Of a stretch of DNA of 64,000 bases, positions 44,001 through 56,721 are shown piece after piece. The position numbers and the translations under genes are program-made. The stretch comes from Takakia lepidozioides (lineage: Eukaryota > Streptophyta > Takakiopsida > Takakiales > Takakiaceae): the NCBI GenBank assembly GCA_030704615.1, contig CM060732.1:39909053-39973052 (forward strand), written 5' to 3'. Each line of letters opens with the position of its first letter. Within the stretch, counting starts at the first letter, position 1. The notes under the pieces were generated by a model, which had not been told where the DNA came from, made no database searches, and saw only the letters and a list, made by a program, of their open reading frames with translations.

Positions 44001-47000
44001 AGCTGTCCAACATCACTTTATGTGCACTTGACATGTTAGATTGTTTGGAATGATAGTATGCTAGTTCTGCACAAAGCAGGCATTTCAACTGCTCCAACTA
44101 AGGAAACCCCTTTTACACAGCTCTTTTCAGCTTTATGTGGCTCATAAATTGTGGGGAAGACGAGTTCCATTTTAGCTCTGGTGGCAGTGAGAACTGTCAT
44201 TACTCACCATTCAGTTTCTCAGGTTTTGTGAACTTAATTAAAGCCTACACATCTCACTGCTATGCTTAATGGAAACCTTACCAATCCCCACAGTTGTTTA
44301 GGAACCTGGTTGTTTGCTTGCAAAAGTAAACTTGTGTCCGAGTTGTAAACATGTGTGATGCCTTTATATGATTCAGCACTAAGGATCCAGGGCAACAGCC
44401 ATTCAAATTCAAAATAGGAATGGGGCAGGTCATCAAAGGTACTCTCTTTTCCAATACAGACACTTCTGAATGGGCGCCTTATATGCAGCTTTCGACCTCT
44501 GCTTGACTCTCATTCTGGTTAAAAGTGGGGAAAGAGAGGTGGTGGGAAGGGTTTGTTGAAGGTTTGTGATATTAGTGTTGTCATCCACAAGCCTGCAGGT
44601 TTTGTCTTTGTTGGTGGTTGTGTATAGATAGCAAGCAGTAAAGAAGTATGTACATGCGCGCAAAGAGAAGGTGTCATCACGTCCCTATAGACCTGTAAAG
44701 GTCTGTGATGTTGAGAGGGATTTATGACACATCCTGGTTGTTGGGTGTACGTGACCAGGTTGGGATGAGGGTGTTCTGGATATGCAAGTTGGTGAAGTGG
44801 CACGGCTGAAGGTCAGTTTGTCTCTGTTCCCCCAAACCCCCCAGTTGTAGTGGATTATGTAGAAAGACTGTAGAGCCGATAAATGCAAAGAGAGCCCTTT
44901 CTTCTATTTTGCTATTGGGATCTTCTTGCCTAATGAATGAGACAAACTTGGATGTGGTCTTTCTCCCTTATTTGTATATACCTGGCCGAATACATGAAGG
45001 CTGGTTACCATAGATGCAGTCACTGACAAGTTGGCACATACTCTGTGTGCTTGTGACGAATGCAGTGCACTCCGGACTACGCATATGGCACTGCTGGTTT
45101 CGATGCCTGGGGAATCAAGCCCAATTCAGTGCTTGTGTTTGAGATTGAGGTTTTGAGTGTCGCTTAGGTTCTGGGAGGTGAGAATCATCGGGCAGACTAA
45201 ATTGATCTGTTGTGAGGAACACTACGCACATCACAAGCTGACTAGGAGGGAATCCTGCTCTTACATTTTTGACTGATGTGGTTGACAGTCCAGAAGGTGA
45301 AAAGGTTCTTCAAGACTTCTAAAGTGTGTTCCTATCTTTTTATGTTAGACGTTAAATGCATGATGGGAAAACTTATTCAGGTCTCCATGTGCAAGCACAC
45401 GGACTTTTCATGCCTGATATTGTCAGCCCTCTGTAACCATCCCATAAATCTTTGCCATATCTTGCGAACTGACTGAAGTGTCAAGTATCAACAGCTTGTC
45501 ATACATCTTACCAGATTCTCATACTCTTGCAGCTTCTCACAGTCTGTGAACTACCAGATTCTCTCCTGTGAACTTGTGTTATGTTACAATCAGTGCTCGC
45601 GCAGAGACCCCTCAACCTTGACTGCAAAATCCACACCTCTGGCCACCTTTTTTTCTAAGAAAATTGTAAGATCTATTAAGACCTTTACCATTGAAATGTT
45701 ACTAACTAATTCCCTACCTTCACCTGAAATGTCATGGCATGCACAGTAGGGATTGGAATCTTATGACTTTTTTGTGAGCGTGAAAAGTTTCTGCAACCTC
45801 TAAAAAAGATTTGAAGCTGCAGACTGGTTCAATGAAGCTTCAGACTTGAAGATTTGAAGCTTCAGACTCACTTCGAGTCAAGCGAACATCGCAGAAGCAA
45901 AGCCCACTTGTGCATCATCACGGAAGCCGCTCAGCGCAGCCTGCTATTACTGGCAGTCATAATGGCGTGGTCACAAACACCGGCTCCAAGCCTTGCCGCT
46001 CCTCCCGGGGGTAGCAACGGACTGGAGACCCGCATCTCCAAGAAGCCACATGATAGGAAATGGCAGGCTTTGACGCCACGCGCCATGTCGTCCGAATAAG
46101 GCTGTTGGACACAATCGGACTGTCAGGTCAGGGGATGCCCCGGTTCCAGGGGAACACAGGCCATGCTAGTTCCATAACTTGGGCCCTTGGATGGGACCTT
46201 CAGGTGTCGGCTCTTGGACGATGTAGATGGCAGGTTTTGACACCCGGGTTCCATGGGAACACACCATGACACCCATCTGTCGAGCTCCATCAGTGGTCTC
46301 CCGTGCTACCTTGCTCCTACTACTTAAGCTCAAGCTAAGCTGTACTCCTACTTACTACTGCTGTCGAGCTAGATAGAAACTAGCCTTACAAAATTTTACA
46401 AAAACTTTTTGTAGAGTCATGATCTCTGAAGAGTCACTAGAGGCTAATCAAAATTGCCCTCGGCTCCTCACAAGCCGGTCCACGCACGGACGAAACTTCA
46501 AACTTCTTTGCTTGCGTGAGAAACAGCCTCGAATTGAACCACTGTGAGCAAGTGGCCTTTACAATTCACCACAACATCCGAGTCACAGTCAGGTAAAGAA
46601 AGCTGGTCTATACATACATCTTGAATTCTAAGTTTGTTGTCCTCCCATCTTCTCCTCCATGATCGTAGTCACCATTTCTACAATCATACATATGTCCACT
46701 AAGTATTTTTTTAGGAAAGTTTCATCTTGTCCAAAACAACTCCTCCAAAACGACACGACTGCTAGCAAATCAGCCTAGGTATTCCTTGCAACATAGGCAA
46801 CGAGAACTGAATTGCAAAGATACACATGGAGAATTATCTGATGAGTAAATCGGATTGAACTTTTGACGACAATGTAGATAAGATGTTGCAGATCTATGAC
46901 GCGAAGTTGTCATTTAATCTTGAGAGCTTGCCGATATGTCCAAATCAACTTCACGCGACATGTACAACATTAGTGAGAGAAGGGACCTACCGTTGTCTTG

Positions 47001-48175
47001 GCAAGGTACTCGCAGCCAGTGAAGTTCTCATGTCCAGAACTTGCAGGTGCCAAAGGCTACAGTGTAAGCTCGGGCTGTGTTAGCGCCACTGGTAGCCAAC
47101 CTCTTCTTGTCATTCAGATCCTAGAATCCAACAAAAAGATGAACAAACAGTTGAGGCTCGCTCATAGAATACCACAGGTAATCGCAACTGACACGACATG
47201 GACATTAATAAGCACCATCGTTCGGACGTCTGATCCAAAAGCCAAAGTGACGACCTTCACTTGATGTGGCCCGGCTTAAGAGACACAGGGATTGAAATTG
47301 TCACAGCCTCACAAATCCAATAATGTACTCAAGATGATGGGTGGCAGTATTAACTTGGCCAAATTATTTTCTCCCTCCCATTTTCATGCCGAAGCTAAAG
47401 TGTGTTCAAAACCCTTCGATACCTACTGACAATCAGCAAGGTGCCGATATCACTCTATTAGTTACTTTCTCTACGGTCTGTCGTCCAATGTTTGAACAGA
47501 TATCATGTTTGCACCCTTTCCATGAATCGCACCTTCCAGATCGGAAAGGATAGGCTGAATGGCCCTGTATCTGTCTTCTTTACAGGTCCAATCATCCTTC
47601 CTCATTATCCCCACATCTGTGCACAAGTTATCAACATCTATGTACAACTAGACGAGTCACATGGACTTAATCAGGTATCTTATCAAGTGGTGAAGCATAC
47701 CATGTACTCCGTGCAACCATAGGCAAGAGGCTGAAGCACATCTTTCTGGTGTAAGCGTTTTGCTCTCCCAACGCATGAGCAATCATTATGGAAACCATGA
47801 CAAAATTCACCATCGGGGATTGCAGCTTTCTCCACATCGCTCTGACTCTTTCGCGTCAGCCTAGAGCAACCAAGCACCCCCTCTCCCTTGTGTATCCGAT
47901 CGGCCCGCTCAAGCAGCGAGCTCTCGCTGCCCGAGCTAATCTCTGTCACGCACAAATCAGATCCTAAGCTGTCTACCCTCCTCTCTCAGCAGCAACACAA
48001 ATGCCTCCAAGCAGCGTGAATCCTTTTTAAAGCAAAAAAAAACCCTACTATACCCGCTTACTTACTGGCACGCTAAAACGGTGAATGGCGCCATTATGGA
48101 CAGCCGCGATATGCCAGTACTAGTCAGCATCCGACGGTCACAGAATTACATACCCAACATTTCAAACAGGCTGGT
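44001..48175. other. long intergenic region, right part
   Basis: Frames up to about 95 codons show no known domain. Around 46060-46130 and 46205-46265 a diverged duplication is visible (ATGGCAGG.TTTGAC then GGTTCCA.GGGAACAC). A patch of AGCTTCAGACT repeats lies at 45815-45870. No RNA gene was found. Confidence 0.4.
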
Positions 48176-48183
48176 GTTCAAAC

Positions 48184-48806
48184 CAGTGTTGGCAGGTTCT
48201 CATTTTTTTCAAAGCTCATGAGGTTCAGGTTATACAAGTTGACTCATGCAGTAATAACCTCCGGTTCTAGGTGAAATATGCACATTGAATGAAGGTTATT
48301 TGCAGGTTACGGTTATGAAAATTTGAACAATATGTGTGGTCAGGTTATTTGCCAATTCATGAACAAATCATAACCTGCGGTGATATTTCAAGTCGAGTCT
48401 TTGTTATAACCGAAATATAACCTGCCTACCATCGGATATAATTGAAGTACCCTAGGCAGGCTGCAGAACCTAGGCCTGCAGAACCTATCGCTCAGGTTCA
48501 ATGTGCCATTTCAACTTCAATGTACATAGTGAAAATAGGACACCAAAAGAATACTACTATTTGCCACGAAACCATAGCTACTAACCGTTTCCGTCCACTT
48601 AAAAGATATCCGGGTCAGTTCTATGTCTTCAAATGCTATTCACTCACAGGTTCAAGGTGTTTCACCGGGTATTTGAGTTGTCCAGTACCGGCGGTGTTCA
48701 TTGTCCACGGTTCTCTTTTATGCTCATAACCTCCGGCTATAGTTACCCTTACCCGGCAAATAACCTGTAATTAACCGGGTAGGTCCCTGATAACCGACCA
48801 ACACTG
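48184..48806. mobile_element. 623-bp non-autonomous hAT element, CAGTGTTGG family
   Basis: It starts CAGTGTTGGCAGGTT and ends ATAACCGACCAACACTG, an inverted repeat matching over 13 of the first 15 positions. It is flanked by an exact 8-bp duplication GTTCAAAC (48176-48183 and 48807-48814). Subterminal zones repeat GGTTAT/ATAACC (48225-48310 and 48355-48425, 48725-48800). It encodes no transposase. The ends are closest to those of the 4.37-kb element at 7056-11425, whose transposase family probably moved it. Confidence 0.93.
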
Positions 48807-48869
48807 GTTCAAACCTCGGTAAGGTACTCGTAAAAATTGAGCGACGGGAGGTCCCTCATCGCTCGTGTA

Positions 48870-51422
48870 CCGTAGAGGTCGTTCTTATTCCGACATTAAT
48901 TAATTCGTTTTTAGAGATAATGAATATTTTTAAAATTTTGCCCTTGGTATAGACGAAAGTAAGGAATAATCTTAACGTAAAAAAAATGAACTTTGGAAAA
49001 AGAAGGACTGCAACAAATTACAATAGTGAATGTCGTCAAGTATGAGACATACTAACCACGTTTACCACAGACTCAAAACGGTTATGAAATATGAAAAAAA
49101 ATGTTTCATAGATCTACAGCTCTTGAACTACGAAGAAACCCTTTAAGAATGAAATCTCCAAGATCCAGTGCAACCCTTCAACTTCCTGATTCGTACGTAA
49201 GTTCAGGCTGGCACATTAAGCTACAACATTCGATTCAAATGGCCCTTTGTACTTCTGCTGCAGTTCAGTTGATATGTGTACAGATCTCACTTTCCCTTAT
49301 TCCGAGCTTGTTGCTTCATCTTTAACATCTGTAGAGCTTGTGGGATGCTGATTGGTTTGGCACTGGTTGATTCCTCCACACATTTGAGCATCATAGTCTC
49401 AGTAGTTTCACAAGGATCTGCATAGCTGCAATCTGGAAGTCACTATTGAATGCCCTGTCTAGAGCTGTCTTCTTCCAACCTTTTTTCACACTCTCGTCCA
49501 TACGTGTGATGTGGTTCCATGCCCTGTACAACCAACAGGGTAGGTGCTGTTTGAGTGTCACAAGACGGAGATCAACCTTAGGAGATTCGCCTTGTTCAAG
49601 CTTTGACTTTATTACGTTGCAGGTCCATCCATTGAACTCTCTGTTGAATGCATGTTTGAAGGGTCTTTGAATGACCACATCTGCTGGCTGCAAGACGCTG
49701 GTACAATTAGCAGGAACGTACAATATATATTTGAGGATATTCACCATGTCTCTAAACTCAACATTGGTATGCACTGATCAACAATCGATGAGCCATATCA
49801 TCTTCTGTCCATTGGGTAGGCCAAGTTTTTTGCATTGTGATTCGTAATATGGCAATAAGATCATGTCCACAAACTGCTTACAAGTCTGTATGGTAGACCA
49901 ATGATTTTGAGAATTGGTAAAATGAAAACCAGCGGCCAGACATTGCCTGTGACCAAGAGTTGCAGGTGGAAGTGAACGAGTTGTGGTTCCATTGAAAATC
50001 ACTTGTAACGGTAGACACTTTCCTGTAGCTGCAGATGAAACAACTACAGTGATCTGCCTTTTGTCATCCTGGCCTCTCACATGAATGTGCTTAGAACCCT
50101 TGGTCTCCCATGTCCTTTCACCTCCTGAAGGAACTATGTGCACCCCTGTTTGGTCCGTGTTCATAACTAACTTAGAATGTTATATAATTTAACCAGGTAT
50201 GCTACCCTTTGGGCCATCAAGGTCCCTTGCGCCTCCCAATCAACTGGTAGCTTTGAAGCAGCGGTGGTGGTATGACCAGTTAAGATAAGCTCGTAAGAAA
50301 ATCCGTATCCACCGAAGGCTCATTCGAAACTTGCGAGAACCACCTTCAGTCAACAGTTGAGGTGCTCGAAGCTCGATGATAGCTTGAACAATGGGTTGCA
50401 CCAACGGCGCTGTCAACGGTTGACCCTCAGCACGAATCTGCTTAAGAATGCCCACGATCTCCTCTTTAAGTTCAGGGTGTCTCTCCATAATCGTCACATG
50501 ATTTTTGGCCAGCAGTGAGGCCGTTCCCCTTTCGATCGCTTGTTTGAATTTTTCCTTCGGTACGCCTTTCGGTATGAACCATTCTGCAAGTGAACCACGT
50601 GAAAGTTTGTCATAAGAGCTCGTCATGACGCCAGGAGCTTTGTGGTAAGAACGAAGATAATGTAGCGCTGCACTCAAGCTGCAATGACGCCTTACAGCAA
50701 CATAGATCGAAGGCCATAAATCCGCTGAGAACCAATTCGTATAAATCCATCTTTTTTTTGGTTTCTTTCTAGAGCTTGCTCCTTCGTCCTCCTCTTGTTT
50801 GATTTTCATTACAAACAAAGTTGCTTTTGGATTTGAATGTGGACGCCCAACAGGCCGCTTCGGTGCTCCTTGGCTCTTTCGTTTTAATACTGAACAACGT
50901 ATCTCCTCGGCCAAAGCTTCCGACATCCTTCGCTTCGCCACCTCATCCTCCTCTTTCGTGATGCGCTGAAACATCGATGTGATCAAGATTGCTTCTGAAC
51001 CATGTTGGTTCCTGCATGCAATCAACACAACATGTTAGTCCCAACAGTATGCAAAAGGTGACGCTACAGAACTAAACACCTCAATTGGAAATCGACACAC
51101 CTAAATTGAACGAGTCTGAAAGAAGAGAGTGATCGTAGGCCGTCTTTGCAACCTCCTTGTGTTCTCCCTGCTCGTAGGTAGCATCTTAACTTGGAGTTAA
51201 TCAACTCTCTATGAAATCAATGCGCCCCAATCAACTGCCGCCGTTGAAATCTAATGAATCAAGACATGATCGATGAAATTTAATGCAAAGTATCCAGGAT
51301 GCCGAATTTCAGAAAAGCTTGGATGAAAAAATTAAAATTGCCATCAAGCCTGCCGAACCTGGCGACCTGCATGTATTTAATGATTCCGGGAGGGATTTGA
51401 CGAAATAGAGCGACCTCTATGG
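48870..51422 (-). mobile_element. pogo/Tigger-like Tc1-mariner transposon
   Basis: Left end CCGTAGAGGTCGTTCTTATT and right end (read inward) CCATAGAGGTCGCTCTATTT form an imperfect inverted repeat of about 22 bp. TA flanks both sides (48868-48869 and 51423-51424), the duplication made by Tc1/mariner elements. The element is 2,553 bp and carries one transposase on the minus strand. It sits only 55 bp from the hAT MITE's right duplication. Confidence 0.85.
49391..51028 (-). pseudogene. pogo-like DDE transposase, disrupted
   Basis: The frame 51028-50240 holds an N-terminal lysine-rich region and helix-turn-helix-like helices (YVAVRRHCSLSAALHYLRSY, LLAKNHVTIMERHPELKEEI). The real start is probably the MFQRITKEED methionine near 50974. 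The catalytic part follows: MNTDQTGVHIVPSGG (first Asp), QMIWLID-type block (second Asp) ending at 49778, then NCTSVLQPADVVIQRPFK (third acidic position) down to 49391. Two lesions stand out. A stretch at about 50265-50175 (LPVDWEAQGTLMAQRVAYLV) is readable only in another frame, so two compensating shifts exist, and a TGA stops the frame inside IDC-SVH, where a TGG Trp would be usual. It is inactive as read, but only lightly decayed. Confidence 0.85.
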
Positions 51423-51424
51423 TA

Positions 51425-52263
51425 CTATCCTTCAAAACATGACATGAGCTCACAAATGGCGCCTCACTCCGCTATACGCGGGATATGTTCCGATTGGATT
51501 CGATCCAATTCGCGAGCAACGGCTACGGCCTGTAGTCTCCCCGCTCACGTCGGATACTTATCAAACTTGGCGATTATTGCTTGTAGCTTGTAAGTCTGCA
51601 GAGACGAAAATCTCACTGGATTCTCTAGAGATCGCTCAATAGGTTGGGTTGCTTTCCATGCTGGAATATATTCTTTGGACATGATGTTCCAACCGTATCA
51701 CTTTATCTTCAATTGATCGAGCACTGATCGAACGGAACTCTTGGACGATTTGACTTACAGACGAACGACATCCCTTTTGGGGGGTGGTTACAGGAAGGAG
51801 AAGCTATGGAGTCCAGGTGCTGGGACCGGCACCCAGGCCTGCAGTTGCAAGGGAACTATTTGACAAAACACGAGTCATTTTCTGAAACAGGGAGATTCTG
51901 CTGGACTAACACTTCTGTGTTCGATTGGGGAGTGGAGGACCTGATTTCATTTTCCATAGAGAAGGAGGGTGGACAGGAGTTCGTTGCAACCATGCCTCGA
52001 TCCGTCAAGACGACGGAGGTGGGTTCTTTTGCATTGCATGCTCAAGCTCAAGCTGTTCACAAAGAAAGATGTTATTCCTGTCTTCGGTGTGATTTGAAGG
52101 TTGCCGTTATTTTTCTTTGACTCTGAAAGCCTGGGAAGCACCCCATCAACTTAATTATGACCTGGATTTCATGCCCACCAGATGGTACTTCTCATACCCA
52201 CATCGAAACGTAGATTGTGCAACCAGGGTCTGCAGGCTTCAGCTCTTTGTCATGCTTGTGCAG
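51425..52263 (+). other. unrecognised ORF and leader before IFT144-like exon
   Basis: The frame from the ATG at 51806 encodes MESRCWDRHPG, then NTSVFDWGVEDLISFSIEKEG, then a possible donor GTGGGT at about 52019. The DWG-x-LISFS wording faintly recalls the N terminus of SBP-box transcription factors, but no SBP domain follows. It may be a first exon of an unknown gene. It does not look like part of IFT144. Confidence 0.3.
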
Positions 52264-52538
52264 GTGAAAAATGAAAATTATAGAGCAGTGCTGCAAAAGG
52301 GAAGACTAGAGCTGCTGACACTCCCTCTTCCCGGAGAGGAAGCTGTAGAGAAGGGGCATGAGCCAGTATCCACCGAGTTTCCTGACCAGGGGTGTAAGGC
52401 TGACATCTCATGCATGCAGTTGACACCTGAGTTTCTCGTGTATGGGACAGCCAGTGGGAGCATCTTGTACTACTATCTGGATGAGAAAGGCCCTTGTTTC
52501 ATCACTGAATACTCACATTGTGATGGCGGCATCACCAG
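52264..52538 (+). pseudogene. IFT144: single exon resembling IFT144/WDR19 (partial)
   Basis: Between acceptor TTGTGCAG and donor GTGCTC the frame reads NYRAVLQKGRLELLTLPL, then KADISCMQLTPEFLVYGTAS, then ILYYYLDEKGP and ITEYSHCDGGITR. This order (beta-propeller blade, LVYGTxxGxxxYxYxED-like, YRHxxG) is that of the second propeller of WDR19/IFT144, a core IFT-A subunit that carries cargo back along cilia. Only this exon of a protein of about 1,300 residues is found within several kb on either side, so it is a fragment or lies amid introns longer than those of neighbouring genes. The exon is itself undamaged. Presence fits a plant with flagellated sperm. Confidence 0.65.
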
Positions 52539-55500
52539 GTGCTCTTCCTTCCTCGACTTGCTTCCTATTCCAAGGACTTCACTTTTTGCGCACACACATG
52601 CGTGTGCATTTTGGAAATGACTGCGATGATGAGAAGTCTGAGTATGTGTATCGCCAACATAGGTAATAAGAGGAAGAGTTTGTTACCATTTCATGAACAC
52701 TTGCATTTCAAGACTAGTTTTGAGAATCCAGTGAGGGATACCTTTGGATGGTGGGGACGCAAGGAAGTGAAAGCAAATACTGAGCCTGAAAGAAGTTGAT
52801 CCACGATTGGCTGACTGAGGGAGAAAGCTGTGATGTTCATGAACTCATCAGACGATAAACATCTGAAAAGTTGCTGAAGGAGTGGATGTAGAGCAGACAT
52901 GGACAGGGATGCATTGAGGGAGGATAAAGCGTATCTCAGGTGCTGTTGCGGGGGTTAACAGGGTGTGGCCTAATGGTTTAGGATACTGCAGCTGGAGAAC
53001 GGAGTGCTCGAGAACCTAACTCTGCCCACACATGTTGGGTTAATTATATGCCCTTCGTTTCCTTTCTAATTGATAACAGGCTCTTGGAGGGACTTGGGTA
53101 AAGACAACTGGAGCTCAAATATTACACGGATGAAACTTCCGAATCCTCCAGAGAGGGAGTTGGATGCCATGTCAAAATCCTACGCAGAGACATTCACTCC
53201 ACAGACATTTCAGACTCTTCACAAGGCAAAACAGAGTTGAAGCTGAAGTTGTTATGAGATGATGCTACTATACCTGACAGCCTTTGAGTAATACATGAAG
53301 TTTATCCAATAGGGCAAAAAACATCTTCACTTGTTAGATTCTTTGCCCTCACCGCAGGCTTGTGAAGAGTGTAGTTGAGCAACATGCCTCAAAAAATATC
53401 TTCTGTTGAAGTATTTTTTGTCTATACCAGATGCCTTCACCTGACAGAAGTCTCTGGCTGCCAGAATAGATGAATCCTTCTCTTCCGACCTCAGCACCAC
53501 AGAAAAACTAAACCACTTAAAAAGGACAACCACGGTGGACTGCGCAGAGAGTCGGACAAGGGAAGAGCCAAGCAAAAGACAGGTTTGAGCAGAACTTAGC
53601 GCTGTTGCACTTTAAGGAAGCATGGATAGATGCAAAGCTGCTTGACAGCTCTGAGGTTTTTCCTCTGTTTCATCTTTCTGTAGCTTGTCTCTTCCTGATA
53701 TAAGCATAAGTATGGTCTCTCTTCACTCTTTTTGGGTCAATTTAAAAGACAAAACTAGTGTGCACCGGGGCAGGCCTCGCTGTGCAGTCTCATGCAACAG
53801 AGAGAAAGAAATTAAGAAGCTTTATAATGTGCATGAAAAGTCGAAAGAGCTACTATGGTAGAGTTGAGGATCTCCCAGAATTTTCAGCTTCAGATGGAAG
53901 ACTTCAAGCGGCAGAATGGCATGTATGAAGAGTCGTGTTTTTTGCCATTCCCTTGATGAACCAGGTATGGAGTATGCTCAAAACCAGTGACACTGCAGGT
54001 GACCGGTTTGAAATTGCGTGTACAAGTCAAATCCTAAGAGCTCTGACTAACGGCCAAAGCTCTCAAAGTCTCAGAGTCTCAAAGACTTAAGTCTCAAAGA
54101 AGCTTCAAATCTTGAATAAAATACTGAGATTACGTGGTGACTGGTTTTTGTGTCTGCTGCTGCCGGACCTACTTTCCAGGAAAGCTGCAAGATATAGTAA
54201 CTGACACCAGCAAACTGCAAATCACGTGCGTACTCTGAAACACTGTTACATTTGCGCTATTCTCTCTACTGCAGATATGCATGTGTGAGCCTATCGTCAC
54301 GGTTCGCCGGGTTCTGCAGGAAGCTACTCGGTGTCCTTCCTAAAACAACTATGAAAAGCTAACTTCACTCAAAGTCTGCTGAAGTTAGTAAGGCATCTGC
54401 AATTAATGGGCCTCACTCTTACGAATCAGCAGTAGTCCGTCACTCCTTTGCCATCATGCCAGTTTAGAGTCCTGCTTACAACAAAGGCTCAGCTAAGATC
54501 AAAGATCGAACAAAGATCTTGGGTTTGCGATACATACGTCGTGCACAAAAGGTTATGGAAAAGATCTGACAGGAAGGCCATAATGATAGGTACCTGAAGA
54601 AGGTTTGGAAGAATGTGAAACCTTATTAACATGGAAGCATTCTTGAGCAATGAGCACCCCTCCAGTGGAGTGCCAAAAATGATGAAATGGATTGTTCTGG
54701 AGCTTACACTCATGTAAGCTATCATGTAATAGCTATTATAGTTGAGAGTCTCTCAACTACCTAGTCAACCAACTAACTCACCTGGATTATTAGTCTAGCC
54801 AAGTCCCGGTCCTGTACACTTGGGGTGGGGTCATGGGCTCAAATGTGACACGATTCCTTTTTAGGAGTCTTATGTTGTATTTATGAGCCTACGACGCAGA
54901 ACTTTCCTTCTTCAGTTCTTTCTCACGATGTCATAGAGTATCCTTCGAAAAGAATTGGGGATGTTGATAGATGCTTCGTTGCTTGTCCAACACTTCTCAT
55001 AACTACCTATATAACCTCTCCAACTTAGTGGGAGATTGAAGGTCCAAGTTTTGGAATCGTGTTCTTCTACTTCAAAAATACTACGGTTCATGTGCCCTTT
55101 CAAATCGTTTACTGCACGTTGGTGTTGGTCTTCTCTGACATGCGGGGAGAGATGACAGCGGAAGGTCAATGTCGATGGGCTTCGACAGTTCTCTACAGTG
55201 CAATGGCCGAGCCGAGCTGTGGGACCTTTCAAACTCCCCGCATTTCACCCCCTCCTCTTTACTTGGTCTTAACCGTCGCTGTTTGATGCCTTTTTTCCAT
55301 GGGATTCACCCTCCACTATGACGGCGATAGGAATTTGGTATAGACTCGAAGCCCAGGCTTTGTAACGATGGATTACAGGTGGGTTTATGAAAATTCGTGT
55401 GAGAGTTTCAGTCGGGTAAGCTGATGATTTGCAGGAGTTGCTTGCTTAGTAACATGATGATGGCGGGCGTAGGTGCTTGAGACCTGTTGTAATCTCAAAA

Positions 55501-56721
55501 CTGTGAGATTCGATGTAGTTTGCAGTGAACATGAAATGCTGCTCCTCTGGAAACAAAATCAAGGTCTGAAACATGACTTGCAGGTGCATATATCACGCCG
55601 TTATGACTGGCAGCAATCTTGGGTTGGGCCCTTGGCCTACTGATGAGCTATAAATTTTAACGAGGGCAGCTGTGAAGAGGAAACAAGACTGGCGCGAAGT
55701 ATGTAGAGAGATAGGAGCCAGATTGCATACATGAGTTATGGAGCTCTGTTGAATTCGATGGTTGTTGTTTGGATGTTCTAAAAGATCGAGAGAGAGAGGC
55801 ACAAGGGTACATTTACATTTAGGCTCAGATTGGGAATTAGAGGGTGTTGAATGCTAATTTGTCTGGCCCATGACTATCGCGCAGTGTCGCCGAGGCCGGC
55901 TTGGTCCAGACTGGGTTCATACCGTATGAGAATTTCGGTCTCAAAGAAAGAATCCGGCTCAAAGGTCGCAATTACAAGAAAAGGTTTGCCGTTTCCTCTC
56001 TGCGTTGTCCCACACCTTGGTTTTTTGTTGCTAGCACGAGGGACTCATGCTGAATTGTGAGAGATGCATTACAGGGAGTTATAGCTATCCAACCTGGCAC
56101 TCAAAATTGCGAGCAATCCCTCAGCATGCTCGAAATCATGATAGAACTGCATGCGGAAAGATGAAAGAACTCATGGGGTGTCCTCGATGTGTATATTTCA
56201 CGATTCAATCTTTCCATGTATTTTGGGCGCATAACAGGTCGCTCAGCATGTTTGCAATATCAGCAGTGCCAGCTGTCTTACTTTGTTTAAACCAGATTTG
56301 TACTCAACGTATGTGAGGTTCTCCAGCCATTAGTACAAATTATCCTCCTTCTGAAGCCAGTTTTTCAGTGCTCATCGTGGAAAGTGAAAGCCTTACCAGC
56401 AACTCCATAGCAATCATCCATCTACAGCTGCTCACAAAATTTGAAATCTCTCTTAGAACAACTGTATAAACCTCCTGAGTTGCTGGATGAGCTTGACCAA
56501 AGAGAGGGAGTGAGTAATGCAGGATCCAAATCGCAGTGAGATGAGTTTACATCAAACTTTGATATCACTGATTCAGATGTGCCATTTTCAATATTTTTTG
56601 GCCAACCGAGTGGCCATGTGCAAAACTCTGTTTTTCTCAAGACCTTTTCGGCGAATGCAGGGGAACCCAAAGCATTGCAAACAAAGAAGAAGAAAGGGAA
56701 AAAGAAAAGGAGGATAAGGCA
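52539..56721. other. intergenic region upstream of NADKc
   Basis: There are no recognised genes. Short frames at 54912-55232 and 56422-56670 on the minus strand are not convincing. The stretch 56470-56721 probably contains the NADKc 5' leader. Confidence 0.4.
52966..53037 (+). repeat. tRNA-like / SINE head
   Basis: GTGTGGCCTAATGGTTTAGG resembles a polymerase III A box (TGGCNNAGTGG type), and 30 bases on CTCGAGAACC is a degenerate B box (GGTTCGANNCC). GTGTGG near the start can pair with CCACAC near 53032, as an acceptor stem would. The arms between do not fold into a full cloverleaf by eye, so a SINE head or tRNA relic is likelier than a working tRNA. Confidence 0.35.

Noticed and set aside
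49778-49780. In-frame TGA as a selenocysteine or readthrough codon
   Set aside because: Land plants lack selenocysteine insertion, and neighbouring frameshifts show ordinary decay of a transposase.
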